This document shows, one piece after another, positions 51,958 to 61,675 of a stretch of DNA of 64,000 nt. Within the stretch, counting starts at the first letter, position 1. Each line of letters starts with the position of its first letter. Made by a program: the position numbers and the translations under genes. Origin of the DNA: Pedobacter rhizosphaerae (GTDB lineage Bacteria; Bacteroidota; Bacteroidia; Sphingobacteriales; Sphingobacteriaceae); NCBI RefSeq assembly GCF_900111155.1, contig NZ_FOGG01000020.1, positions 1 through 64,000 of the forward strand, read 5' to 3'. The notes below the pieces were generated by a model. The model saw only the letters and a program-made list of their open reading frames with translations, ran no database searches and was not told the origin of the DNA.

Positions 51958-53688
51958 ATGGCACTTAAAAAATTACTAGACACGCTGAAGCTGTCAGCTA
52001 AGGAAGCCGTGGTGGACGGTGAACATGCTTCATTAAGCGAGCTGAAGCGGTATCTCCACGTCGAAAGAAAAATTGAAAAGGATCTTAGTTCATTGATCCT
52101 GGAATCAGGTTCCAGGGACCAATCGAGCTTGATCTTGGTTCTGGGAAATGTGGGAGATGGAAAATCTCACCTTTTGGCCAGGATGTGGGAAATGCACAAG
52201 GAAATCCTTGATACTTTTAAGGTATATAACGATGCAACTGAAAGTCGGTCAAAGCACAAAAGTTATCTTGAAAACTTGGCCGAGGTATTCTCTCCTTACC
52301 GCGATGGAGAACTTTCTACTGGAAAGCAGATCGTAAAGACCATTATCGCAATCAATCTGGGGACGCTTGCTAATTTTCTTGAACATGTTGGGGAAGAGTT
52401 CAACGGACTTAGAAAATATGTAGAGGATTGGCGGTTGATTGACCCTGAAAATACTGATTCCGCTCCTCCGGTAAATGACCACTTTTTTTCTGTCAATCTA
52501 ACCGATTATCAAATTTTCGATCTCCAACCTGACGGGGCTAGATCTAATGTTCTTTTAGAGGTGATCAGGCGAATTGTTGCGAAAAATGCAGACAACCCTT
52601 TTTATGCCGCGTTTTTGCAGGATTATAAGGAAGATAGTGCTGAAAGCTATTGTCCGATCCGTTATAATTTTGAAATGCTTGGTTTGCCAAGTGTGCAGAC
52701 CGCCCTTAGTGAGCTGATTGTCAAAACGGTTTTGGTAGACAAGCTTATTATATCGGTCCGTTTATTGATGAACCTGGTTTATGATTTGATTGTGCCGGCT
52801 GAATTTGCTCAAATGAATGATGAAGAGATTCATCAGCGCGTTATAGAAGCAAAATACCAGAAAGATTTTTACAGTCATACCTTGCCTGTGTTATTGTTTG
52901 AAAGTGGTTCAACTTCAAATATCCTTAAGAGTATTTCTGGATATGATCCTGTGGATGGAGGAAGTGAGGAACTGGATGAAAAAATTATTAAGATCGGAAC
53001 ATCCGATAATAGAAGAGATTATTTTGTGATAGATAAACTATTGCAGGATAAAGATCCCTTGTTTCGGGTTATACAGCTCTTAGATACCGCTCAAACCATT
53101 TCACTTTACCTTCGGCTGAGATTTTTGAAAATCGATAGTGTTAAATTGGCCGCCAGTCCTTTCGATCTCTACATCAAGTACCTTTACCTTTATAATTCTG
53201 GTGATATCAAAGCGATGTTACCGCTCTATAAAGAGGTACAGAATGCAATCTATTTGTGGAACGGGTTGACCTTTGGAAACAGCGCCAGAATTAATTTGAA
53301 TATCGGCCGTAAACAGAGCCTATTCCAGATCAGCCAAAAGCTGGAATTGCAATTCGTCCCTACAACAATTTTAGCGATGTCTGATGCAAGCAAATTTTCT
53401 AGCAACCTTAGTTTAGCATTCAAGGTATTGCCACATGAAAAGATTTTTTCTCTTTCGATTGATCTCCCTCTATATGAATTGATTGCGAAGATCAACAATG
53501 GCTATAGGCCGAACAGAATCGATAAAAGCCTTCAGGTTAAGTTCACTCAATTTGTAAATGATGTCAGCAAATTTGAAGCGCAGAACAAAGAGCTGATGAT
53601 TCAGGAATTCACTGGCGAAAATAAGCAGGTTTTTACCCTTCAGTTTACTCCAGGTTTTGACGATTTCCAATTTAAGAAGAACGCATGA
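51958..53688 (+). CDS. dptF: Phosphorothioation-dependent restriction protein DptF
   Basis: 576 residues. ALKKLLDTLKLSAKEAVVDGEHASLSELKRYLHVERKIEKDL leads to Walker A GNVGDGKSH (63-71), the DptF pattern. The rest is alpha/beta then helical, as expected of the family. DptF is a P-loop ATPase that with DptG and DptH cuts DNA lacking sulfur modification. It overlaps dptG by 4 bases. No truncation seen. Confidence 0.88.
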   Translation: MALKKLLDTLKLSAKEAVVDGEHASLSELKRYLHVERKIEKDLSSLILESGSRDQSSLILVLGNVGDGKSHLLARMWEMHKEILDTFKVYNDATESRSKHKSYLENLAEVFSPYRDGELSTGKQIVKTIIAINLGTLANFLEHVGEEFNGLRKYVEDWRLIDPENTDSAPPVNDHFFSVNLTDYQIFDLQPDGARSNVLLEVIRRIVAKNADNPFYAAFLQDYKEDSAESYCPIRYNFEMLGLPSVQTALSELIVKTVLVDKLIISVRLLMNLVYDLIVPAEFAQMNDEEIHQRVIEAKYQKDFYSHTLPVLLFESGSTSNILKSISGYDPVDGGSEELDEKIIKIGTSDNRRDYFVIDKLLQDKDPLFRVIQLLDTAQTISLYLRLRFLKIDSVKLAASPFDLYIKYLYLYNSGDIKAMLPLYKEVQNAIYLWNGLTFGNSARINLNIGRKQSLFQISQKLELQFVPTTILAMSDASKFSSNLSLAFKVLPHEKIFSLSIDLPLYELIAKINNGYRPNRIDKSLQVKFTQFVNDVSKFEAQNKELMIQEFTGENKQVFTLQFTPGFDDFQFKKNA

Positions 53689-55100
53689 GATTTAAGATAG
53701 ATACAGAAGGATTTAAGAAAAATCTTTTCCTTAAAGATACTTTTAGGCATAAGCCGGGCAAGGTGATTAAAGTTTTCCCTTTTATTGCAAATGCTACCTC
53801 TCTTCGTGAAGAAGAAGTGAAGTTAGCGCTAATAGATTTTAAAGGGGTTGCAGGTGCCTGCTTCCGCGAAGCAATGGGGCTGTCTCAGAATGCAGATTTT
53901 GATAAAGATAAATTTATTGCTGTTGTCTGTGAAAAGGCAGGAGCACCGGGAGATCCTAATTTAAAAAATATTTTAGAAAGCGTAGCCTTCGATGAACACG
54001 GGCAGTTGGTACTTTTTGACGTACTGGTTTATCCTCACATCAGACATTCAAAGTTCAACCCGACTTTGACCAATATTGCAAAATGCCTATATTCTGTTTT
54101 TTTTGATCTCAACGAGCAACAGAACTTAAAAAGCCTGGCCAATAAAGATCCAGACAACCTGCTCTATAAACTGATCTTGTTATGCCTGCCAGCAGATGAG
54201 AAAGAGGAAAATGTGCATGAACGTTATGTGATGGCCTCAGAGAAAACGAAAGCATTGTTTAAAAAAGATCTTCAGACTTTGCTATCGCAGCCGGATCTGT
54301 TTGTCAACAGTTTTCATCAGTTGCTCAAATTCTATTTTTTCAGATACATTACCGACCTCACCATTGAACTGAATAGTTTTTTTGATCAACCTACTGATAA
54401 GCTGTTCTTTTCAGTACAGTGGGAGAAGCTTCAGGATTACAGGTTGCCTATCACCAATGGTTGGAAGATGTTTGAAAATCACGTAGAGAAGATCTTTTCC
54501 CATGCTGTGAATCTGGAAATGATCAACTATATAGAAGGTTTTCAGGATGGCCCCCTAACTTACCAACAGATCTCTGTTCACCTTGCCTCAATGGACAAAG
54601 ATGAAAAAGACGAGTTGAAAGAAGCCTTGAACGAGCTTAAAGAGATGTACAAAGAAGGGATTAAGGATGTGAACTGGGGTAATTTTTCACCTTCGCAGGT
54701 CGATACCGATGAGGCTACCGTGCAGAGGGCAATCATTGAACTCTTTGAGATGATCGAGTTTCAGTTTGGACAGAGTAACAGAGAAAGGGCAAAGGAAGCT
54801 TATCAGCAATGGATGATCGATTTTACCAATTTCAACTTTTCTAGAAAGCGCGGGAAATTAGGGCTGTCTTTAGCACTGAACCAGGAACAGTTGCTGCTAC
54901 TGACACGGTTATGCGTGGGAAATCATGATCGGATCAGGTTAAATCAGCTATGGGATGAGCTTGAACAGAGAGGGGTAAGATTTGATAATGTTTCCAGGGA
55001 CCATGTGCTAAGTTATTACGAAAAAATCAATTTACTGGAAAAGAAAAGTGATAGCGGTGATGCCCAGTATATCAGCAAATTTAATCCCACAATGTTATGA
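53685..55100 (+). CDS. dptG: Phosphorothioation-dependent restriction protein DptG
   Basis: 471 residues. The start FKIDTEGFKKNLFLKDTFRHKPGKVIKVFPFIANAT and its position between dptF and dptH identify DptG. The sequence is largely helical with no known catalytic motif; it is thought to bridge DptF and DptH. Overlaps both neighbours by 4 bases, so translation is coupled. Confidence 0.85.
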   Translation: MRFKIDTEGFKKNLFLKDTFRHKPGKVIKVFPFIANATSLREEEVKLALIDFKGVAGACFREAMGLSQNADFDKDKFIAVVCEKAGAPGDPNLKNILESVAFDEHGQLVLFDVLVYPHIRHSKFNPTLTNIAKCLYSVFFDLNEQQNLKSLANKDPDNLLYKLILLCLPADEKEENVHERYVMASEKTKALFKKDLQTLLSQPDLFVNSFHQLLKFYFFRYITDLTIELNSFFDQPTDKLFFSVQWEKLQDYRLPITNGWKMFENHVEKIFSHAVNLEMINYIEGFQDGPLTYQQISVHLASMDKDEKDELKEALNELKEMYKEGIKDVNWGNFSPSQVDTDEATVQRAIIELFEMIEFQFGQSNRERAKEAYQQWMIDFTNFNFSRKRGKLGLSLALNQEQLLLLTRLCVGNHDRIRLNQLWDELEQRGVRFDNVSRDHVLSYYEKINLLEKKSDSGDAQYISKFNPTML

Positions 55101-58100
55101 TCGAGACTAAAGAATATATATACGATTACATATCAGAGGTTTTGCTTGATTATCTCAGCAAGAACCACATTTCTCCAGGTGAAAAATTCCATATTAAATA
55201 CGAACAGGCAGAACAAGTTTTCGAGCAGTATAATGCCTTGGAAGATATCGCAAAAAGAGATGGTTATGATGTGGCGCCTTTTACCCATGAAGATTACCAT
55301 ACCTATAGTATCAAGCTTGCCGGTTGTCGATTGGTCATTGCAGCGAGTGCTCCGGATGTTAGCGAAGATTTTTTGACTGGACTCAGAAATCAGATTTCAG
55401 ACGGCAAAGAGAATTTTGAAGGGGCTGCAATTCTTTTTATCCATAATACCTCATTGGACAGCATTGTAGGCGGCTGTAAAAGTTTGTCCGAGACTTCTAA
55501 GCCACTCAATGTAAATTATGTTCGTGATAAAATAAAAAACCAGATCCAGCAGGATCCGCATTTTTCTAAAAGTGACAAATTAGTGCTCAGGTTTCGCATC
55601 GATGATTCGGCTGAAGATCGGGATGACGATTTTTCGCTTTTTAATTATTCTATTTTCCTGCGCATTTTAGGAAAAAAGAAGATCGAGCTAGAAGATTATG
55701 CAAAACTAGGCCTTTTCCCTGATCGGGGACTTAAAACTGTCTCGGATGAGGACGGTCTTAAACGACTGTTCAAAAATGAAGAATGGTTCGATCAAGTTAG
55801 TAATGGACATCAATATGGTGGCCTGGATAAAATTTTAGAAAGACAGTTTAGTCAGGAAGGGGTTACAAAACTTTCTCGTCCACAAGACTGGATGAATGAA
55901 GACCTAACAGATGTTTCCAATTGGAACACAGAAAGGAACAAAACAACCAATATTACCTATTCTCCTAATGTAACGGAACTAACAGACGACCTGTTAACCT
56001 GTTGGGATAGTGCAGATGGAGATAGCCTGGCCAAAGAGCGGATTAGGCATATCTTGATTTTCAACCACCAATTGCTCGCCAGAGTTAATTTTTCGCTCAA
56101 TTTTGATGGACGCCTTAGAAAAGAAGGACTTAGTCAACCGAAAAATCTGACCGGAAGTGAATATAGCATCAGCGGGAGAAAAATTCAGATGACGATGATC
56201 GCTGGCGATCACGAAGGAGTTGTGATGAAGAGTATTTCTTATACGCAACCGGGCTTCTCTTCAAAATTTGTCTTCAATTTTCTCATTGTACCTTTTAAGG
56301 CACAGATTTTACTGGGCATCAAGTCCTTTTACCGCATAAAAGGCAAACCCAATGACTGGCACCTTTTACTTAAAACTAAAGATGCCATAACTTTTAATCC
56401 TGGTCAGGAGTCCGTGCTGAGCGAAAAAATCCGAGAGGACTCGGTGTTTACTCTTAACGAGGGACGAAGCCTGGTGCTACAACCAGATGTTGTTCTTTCA
56501 GATAGCGAAATAGAGGATATTAAGTTTTCAATCCAATATGAAGATTTGATAATTCCGCTTCATTTGGCGGTTGATAATGAGGTGCCGCAATTTATCTCCG
56601 CACAGGAGGTGAGGGAGAAAAAGATCGTCGGGGGTTCCTTTACTTACACAAGTGTAAGCGAAAAAGATAAGATTACTGTTACCCTTAGCCAGGGTACTAA
56701 AAGATATTATGTTAAAGAAGAGTTTCGCGAGAATTTAGCTTTCGAACAATCAATTATCAATGCAGATTACCTGGCCTTTTATCAGCATTTGGACAACAAT
56801 CTTTTACCGAAGGAGGATATACTTGTAGATCATTCGGTACGCCAGGCATATCTGGCGCTTTTGGAATATTTCCGTATCCATAGGCTTTTGCCTAGCCTTG
56901 CCCAGCTCACTCCAACTCTTCATGATTTATACAGCACATTTCTTGGGAGCTTTTTACAAGCTTTAGAAGGAATCGAAACCGGAAAGGCACTCCATCATAA
57001 CCAGGGCGATCTGCTTCGGATCGGGAGCGTCGAGATGACCTCGGGTAATAAAATGCTCAAGCTATCTCCGTTGCATCCTATTAATATCGCTTATTTGCTC
57101 AAAGTGACCGAGAAGTTAAATGGAGAAGAACTGGCCTCTTATCTGTTTAAAAGGTTAAGACCGATCAACCTTGTGCCCTATATCAAAGGAAACCAAAAGA
57201 AATCTGGAGACGGGCATTATTATTACCAGCCGATCGAGCATACCGGGTCAAGAGAGTGGCTGTACTATTTTTGTGATGAGGTGTACGCTCAACAGGTATC
57301 CAAACACTTCGTTCCAGATCTGGTACATAAAAAACTCGATCAGTTCCTAAAACATTTTGCTTATCTGTTTGTGGGGCAACGCTCGGTCCTAAAAATTAAT
57401 GTTTTCAATCAAGGGGACTGTAGCGAGATTGTACAGGGCATTTTAAGCTATTACGCCAAGTTCTTTAGGCAGGAAAAGCTGAAAGCTGATGATGCAGTTT
57501 CTATCCAGGTAAAGATATACGGATCGCATGGATACATGACTAAATTTGAAGAACTGACGCTATGTGATCAGGTGGAGAATCTGGAAAAATCATTCGATAT
57601 CAAGCTTCCTTTTGTGCCAGATCCCGATGAGTTATTTGATCTGTACAGTAAAAAACTCACTTTTTTTAAAGTAGAAGACGGCAATGAATATTCCTACGCC
57701 CATCTTTCTTTTTATCAGTTTGCCCCTTCGCAAGTTGCCAAAAATGCCAACAATATTTTTGAAATACCATCAGGGGTGAGCCTTGATGGGTTAATGGCTG
57801 ACGTGCCTTCGGTATTCCAGCGTGATTCATTTAGGACAGGTTTCGGTGCTGAGGGGAGAGAGGTGGAAAATGGTTCTTTTTTAGGATTGATCAATAAATT
57901 GAACAGCTATGCCAAAGTTGTTAATAGCCATGATCAGTACAATCCAAACGAGGCAATAGGTTTTGTGATCAACAAAAATGCAAGTAATCAGCTTGAGGGC
58001 ATATATTCCAACAGTCAGTGGGTGACTTTTATCGAGCCCAAGGTTGACCTCACTTTTTTTAAATCCTTCAAGGATATCGTTATTATTCACTATAGTGACC

Positions 58101-60244
58101 AATACAATAATGCCAGTGGCTATGATGCGATAACTATCACCAGTAAATGGATCCCCTACAAGGCGACCATTCAGGAAGTTTTCCGCCAGCAGGAAGAGGA
58201 AATATCGGATGAGGCATTGATCCATGTAATCGATCAGTTTAATGCAATCAATGGCGAGTGGTTGCTTGATCTGAATACGCCTACCAAAAATGCAGGTTAT
58301 TTCAGAATGGAAAAATTGAGTATGCTCAGCGCAGTCAAATCTATGCTCGCTATTCTTGATCATCCCGATATTACCTGGGTGCCTATATCTCTCGAAGAGA
58401 TTCTGCGGGTATCGGGAGCAGTAGGATTAAAGCAGGCAGACGGGCTATTTTCTGCTAAGAACCTAGGTAGTGAGGGGGTGCATTCAGATGATTTGTTATT
58501 TGTCGGATTGGAGGAAACTGATGGTGAGCTAGCGATGTATCTTTATCCTGTCGAGGTTAAAATTGGGAATATAGATCCTGCAACAATTCTGAAAGCAAAG
58601 GAGCAGAGTGCTAAAACGGCAGGCCTGCTTAGAAAATATCTGATGGATGAAGACAGACTTGCCGCGAAAATTTATCGGAACTTTTTTGCGAAATTAATGT
58701 TGATCAGTGCTGAAAAGTTTGCTTTGTATAACGTCTGGCCAGAATATAGCGAAAAGTGGCAGTCCATAGCCAGTCATAAGGCCAGACTGCTGAATGATGA
58801 TTTCAGAATCCTAAACACCTTGGATAGACATATCGGTTACTTTGGTGTGCTGGCTTTTAAGTGGGCCAGCGAATTTATGAGCCGTTCGATTGCTTATGAT
58901 GATGACGGCTGTATTGTGACCCTGCTAAAAGGGGATTCGCTGCGCGCGCTGCATGAGGGGGTGAGCATTTTAAGAAATGAATTGGATACAGAAACATTAG
59001 ATTCCATTAAAGCCAAATCGTTGCTCCGTCACCGGTATTTAGATAGCGACGAAGTAGATGAATTCGAAAGTAAACCTGCCCTTCAGCTTGAAATCGAATT
59101 GCTCCAAGATGATGAAGATGGATTTGATGTTGGTACAACCACGCTGACCTTTAACAAACTAGCTCAGACAGATATCATCAAGATCTATAGTGCAGTATAT
59201 GAAAAGTTAACTGCGATAGGTATTGGAATTATAAAAGATCTTCCAGGTGACATTCATTTCTTTGAGGGACCAGCTTTTTACCGTTTCGAAATTAGGCCCG
59301 CGCCTGGTACGCTGATTAAAAAGCTGAAATCCGCCACAGAGGAACTCAATATCGCCCTCGAGCTTCCAGAAGGTTCGAGTGTAAGGATATTTTCTGACCT
59401 GGGCAAAATCTGGTTAGAGGCGCCCAAATCGGAAGATCAGAAAGTTACCGTTACCACTGAGCATCTCTGGTCCAGGTTTGTTAAAAATGAGGATTTTAGG
59501 ATACCTTTTGGGGTTGATATAGAAGGAAACGTGAGCACGGTAAACCTATCATCATCCAATTCGCCGCATCTTTTACTCGCTGGCACAACGGGGTCTGGCA
59601 AATCTGTAGTGCTCGATACGCTAATCCGGAGTGCAGCGCACTTTTATTCACCGGCAGAGCTTCGGTTATATCTGGTTGATCCCAAGGGTAATGAGTTAAT
59701 CGATTTTGAAGATCTAGAGCATACGCCAAGGCCTAACGGCATGTCCTCTGAAGAGGCTATTGCTTTATTAGAGGAAGCAGTGCAGGAAATGGATCGTCGA
59801 TACGTATTATTTAGAACTATTCGGGAATCATCGGGTAGGGCAGCAAAAGACATAAATGACTACAACAGTTTTGTCTCAGCAGAGAAAGCATTGCTTTTAC
59901 CACGCTGGCTGATTGTCTTGGATGAGTATTCGGACCTGCTGGATGAAAATCCTGCAAACAAAAGTACTATTGAACTTTTATTGAAACGGCTTGCCCAGAA
60001 AGCAAGGGCTGCTGGAATTCATGTTATTGTGGCAACGCAAAAACCACTTGTCAACATTATCAGTTCAGCAATTAAATCTAATCTTCCAGGGGTGATTGCA
60101 CTTCGGGTGAGAACCGCTGTTGATAGCAGGGTGATTTTAGATGATGCTGGAGCAGAAACGCTTGCCGGTAGAGGAGATGCTTTATTCAAAAACGGAACTG
60201 GAAAAATGGTACGGATACAATGTGCGATATACGATCCAGGTTAA
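55097..60244 (+). CDS. dptH: Phosphorothioation-dependent restriction protein DptH, HerA/FtsK-like
   Basis: 1715 residues. The N-terminal ~1450 residues are mostly unrecognised. The C-terminal ATPase has Walker A GTTGSGKS at about 1496-1503 and Walker B WLIVLDEYSDLL at about 1603, followed by RLAQKARAAGIHVIVATQKP, the HerA/FtsK-like sensor segment. DptH is the motor of the restriction complex. Length and domain order match the family. It is the last gene of dptFGH and is followed by a strong hairpin before dndC. Confidence 0.88.
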   Translation: MIETKEYIYDYISEVLLDYLSKNHISPGEKFHIKYEQAEQVFEQYNALEDIAKRDGYDVAPFTHEDYHTYSIKLAGCRLVIAASAPDVSEDFLTGLRNQISDGKENFEGAAILFIHNTSLDSIVGGCKSLSETSKPLNVNYVRDKIKNQIQQDPHFSKSDKLVLRFRIDDSAEDRDDDFSLFNYSIFLRILGKKKIELEDYAKLGLFPDRGLKTVSDEDGLKRLFKNEEWFDQVSNGHQYGGLDKILERQFSQEGVTKLSRPQDWMNEDLTDVSNWNTERNKTTNITYSPNVTELTDDLLTCWDSADGDSLAKERIRHILIFNHQLLARVNFSLNFDGRLRKEGLSQPKNLTGSEYSISGRKIQMTMIAGDHEGVVMKSISYTQPGFSSKFVFNFLIVPFKAQILLGIKSFYRIKGKPNDWHLLLKTKDAITFNPGQESVLSEKIREDSVFTLNEGRSLVLQPDVVLSDSEIEDIKFSIQYEDLIIPLHLAVDNEVPQFISAQEVREKKIVGGSFTYTSVSEKDKITVTLSQGTKRYYVKEEFRENLAFEQSIINADYLAFYQHLDNNLLPKEDILVDHSVRQAYLALLEYFRIHRLLPSLAQLTPTLHDLYSTFLGSFLQALEGIETGKALHHNQGDLLRIGSVEMTSGNKMLKLSPLHPINIAYLLKVTEKLNGEELASYLFKRLRPINLVPYIKGNQKKSGDGHYYYQPIEHTGSREWLYYFCDEVYAQQVSKHFVPDLVHKKLDQFLKHFAYLFVGQRSVLKINVFNQGDCSEIVQGILSYYAKFFRQEKLKADDAVSIQVKIYGSHGYMTKFEELTLCDQVENLEKSFDIKLPFVPDPDELFDLYSKKLTFFKVEDGNEYSYAHLSFYQFAPSQVAKNANNIFEIPSGVSLDGLMADVPSVFQRDSFRTGFGAEGREVENGSFLGLINKLNSYAKVVNSHDQYNPNEAIGFVINKNASNQLEGIYSNSQWVTFIEPKVDLTFFKSFKDIVIIHYSDQYNNASGYDAITITSKWIPYKATIQEVFRQQEEEISDEALIHVIDQFNAINGEWLLDLNTPTKNAGYFRMEKLSMLSAVKSMLAILDHPDITWVPISLEEILRVSGAVGLKQADGLFSAKNLGSEGVHSDDLLFVGLEETDGELAMYLYPVEVKIGNIDPATILKAKEQSAKTAGLLRKYLMDEDRLAAKIYRNFFAKLMLISAEKFALYNVWPEYSEKWQSIASHKARLLNDDFRILNTLDRHIGYFGVLAFKWASEFMSRSIAYDDDGCIVTLLKGDSLRALHEGVSILRNELDTETLDSIKAKSLLRHRYLDSDEVDEFESKPALQLEIELLQDDEDGFDVGTTTLTFNKLAQTDIIKIYSAVYEKLTAIGIGIIKDLPGDIHFFEGPAFYRFEIRPAPGTLIKKLKSATEELNIALELPEGSSVRIFSDLGKIWLEAPKSEDQKVTVTTEHLWSRFVKNEDFRIPFGVDIEGNVSTVNLSSSNSPHLLLAGTTGSGKSVVLDTLIRSAAHFYSPAELRLYLVDPKGNELIDFEDLEHTPRPNGMSSEEAIALLEEAVQEMDRRYVLFRTIRESSGRAAKDINDYNSFVSAEKALLLPRWLIVLDEYSDLLDENPANKSTIELLLKRLAQKARAAGIHVIVATQKPLVNIISSAIKSNLPGVIALRVRTAVDSRVILDDAGAETLAGRGDALFKNGTGKMVRIQCAIYDPG

Positions 60245-60306
60245 TAAGTGGAAAAATATTGTTCGTGGATGACTTTGTTTAGCGCTATTATAAGCTAAAT
60301 TTGTAG

Positions 60307-60337
60307 CCAAGGACAAAACCGTTCGGTTTGTCCTTGG
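60307..60337 (+). promoter_or_regulatory. Strong hairpin directly upstream of dndC
   Basis: CCAAGGACAAAACC (60307-60320), loop GTTC, GGTTTGTCCTTGG (60325-60337): 13 pairs with one bulged A, then TTTAAAAG, 15 bases before the dndC ATG. It could be a terminator ending dptFGH, an attenuator, or an mRNA-processing site separating restriction from modification expression. Confidence 0.7.
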
Positions 60338-60352
60338 TTTAAAAGATACACT

Positions 60353-61675
60353 ATGGCATTGGATGTAAAATGGATTGAATCCGAAATCGAGGATCAATAC
60401 CTTAATGATGAAAATACCAGGCCCTGGATTATAGGGTTTTCTGGCGGGAAGGATTCCACTATGCTCTTGCAAATGGTGTGGAATAGCTTGCTCAAAATTC
60501 CAGCTGAGCTCCGCAAACGCGATATTTACGTGGTATGTAATGATACCCTTGTCGAAAATCCAAAAATTGCGGGTTTTATTCATCAGACCTTAGATAAAAT
60601 ACAGATCGCTGCGGCTAAACAGGGGCTCCCCCTTACAGTGCACCAGACTACGCCGAAGTTGGAGGATACTTTTTGGGTAAATCTATTGGGTAAAGGTTAT
60701 CCTGCTCCGAATAATACTTTTAGGTGGTGTACTGACCGGCTAAAGATTAATCCAACCACTGAATTTATTCGGGCCAAGATATCAGAGGTAGGTGAGGCGA
60801 TTATCTTACTGGGAACGCGCAGTGATGAGAGTTCCACGCGTGCCAGAAGTATAAATAATAATAAAATACATATAGACAGTGAAAGACTCCGCCGTCACGT
60901 TTTGCCCAATGCATTCGTGTTTGCACCAATCAAGGATGTGGAAACGCCCGAAGTCTGGACCTATTTGTTACAGGTGAATCCGCCATGGGGTGGGTCGCAC
61001 CGCAGTTTGGTTACCCTATACAACAATGCCACAGGAGGGGATTGTCCACTGGTCATCGACACGACCACCCCGAGTTGTGGAAACAGTAGATTCGGATGCT
61101 GGGTATGTACAGTTGTGAAGAAGGACAAATCAATGGATGCCTTGATCGACAATGGTGAGGAATGGATGGAACCGCTAGCTGATTTTCGCGATCTTTTGCA
61201 AGAAAACAGAAATAACAGGGATTGGCGCCAAAAATGGGGACGTAATCAGACTGAAGAAGAGGAAGATGAAGAACGTTGGGGGCCTTACCTCCCAGAAAAA
61301 AGAGCGGAAATGCTACTTAAGCTATTACAGGCTCAAAAACAGGTGCAGCGTAGTGAACCTGATATGGTAATTATTAACTATCAGGAACTGGTAGCCATCC
61401 AGGTCACCTGGCACCGGGACTCGATCTTCAATCATAGCGTTGCGGATATTTATAATCAGGTTTATGGTACTGATCTTGCGAGATCGGAATTCAATAATCA
61501 GGAGATCTTTGAAAAAGAAATACTCAAAGAAGTTTGCGCTGAGCAGAAGGATTTTGACCTGATTAATGAACTTTTGCAGATTCAGAAGTCCAGATATATC
61601 CTGGTCAATAATTATGGTCTCCAGCACGATATAGAGAATCATCTTGAAACCCATGCCCGTAAAAATATTCGCTAA
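60353..61675 (+). CDS. dndC: DNA phosphorothioation protein DndC
   Basis: 440 residues. A PAPS-reductase-like PP-loop SGGKDST (30-36) activates the DNA backbone with ATP. Cysteines that can hold the 4Fe-4S cluster are C231, C242, C249 and C252 (CGNSRFGCWVC), plus C126 in FRWC. DndC takes sulfur from a cysteine desulfurase (DndA or IscS, neither in this window) and works with DndD and DndE. It overlaps dndD by one base. Confidence 0.93.
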   Translation: MALDVKWIESEIEDQYLNDENTRPWIIGFSGGKDSTMLLQMVWNSLLKIPAELRKRDIYVVCNDTLVENPKIAGFIHQTLDKIQIAAAKQGLPLTVHQTTPKLEDTFWVNLLGKGYPAPNNTFRWCTDRLKINPTTEFIRAKISEVGEAIILLGTRSDESSTRARSINNNKIHIDSERLRRHVLPNAFVFAPIKDVETPEVWTYLLQVNPPWGGSHRSLVTLYNNATGGDCPLVIDTTTPSCGNSRFGCWVCTVVKKDKSMDALIDNGEEWMEPLADFRDLLQENRNNRDWRQKWGRNQTEEEEDEERWGPYLPEKRAEMLLKLLQAQKQVQRSEPDMVIINYQELVAIQVTWHRDSIFNHSVADIYNQVYGTDLARSEFNNQEIFEKEILKEVCAEQKDFDLINELLQIQKSRYILVNNYGLQHDIENHLETHARKNIR

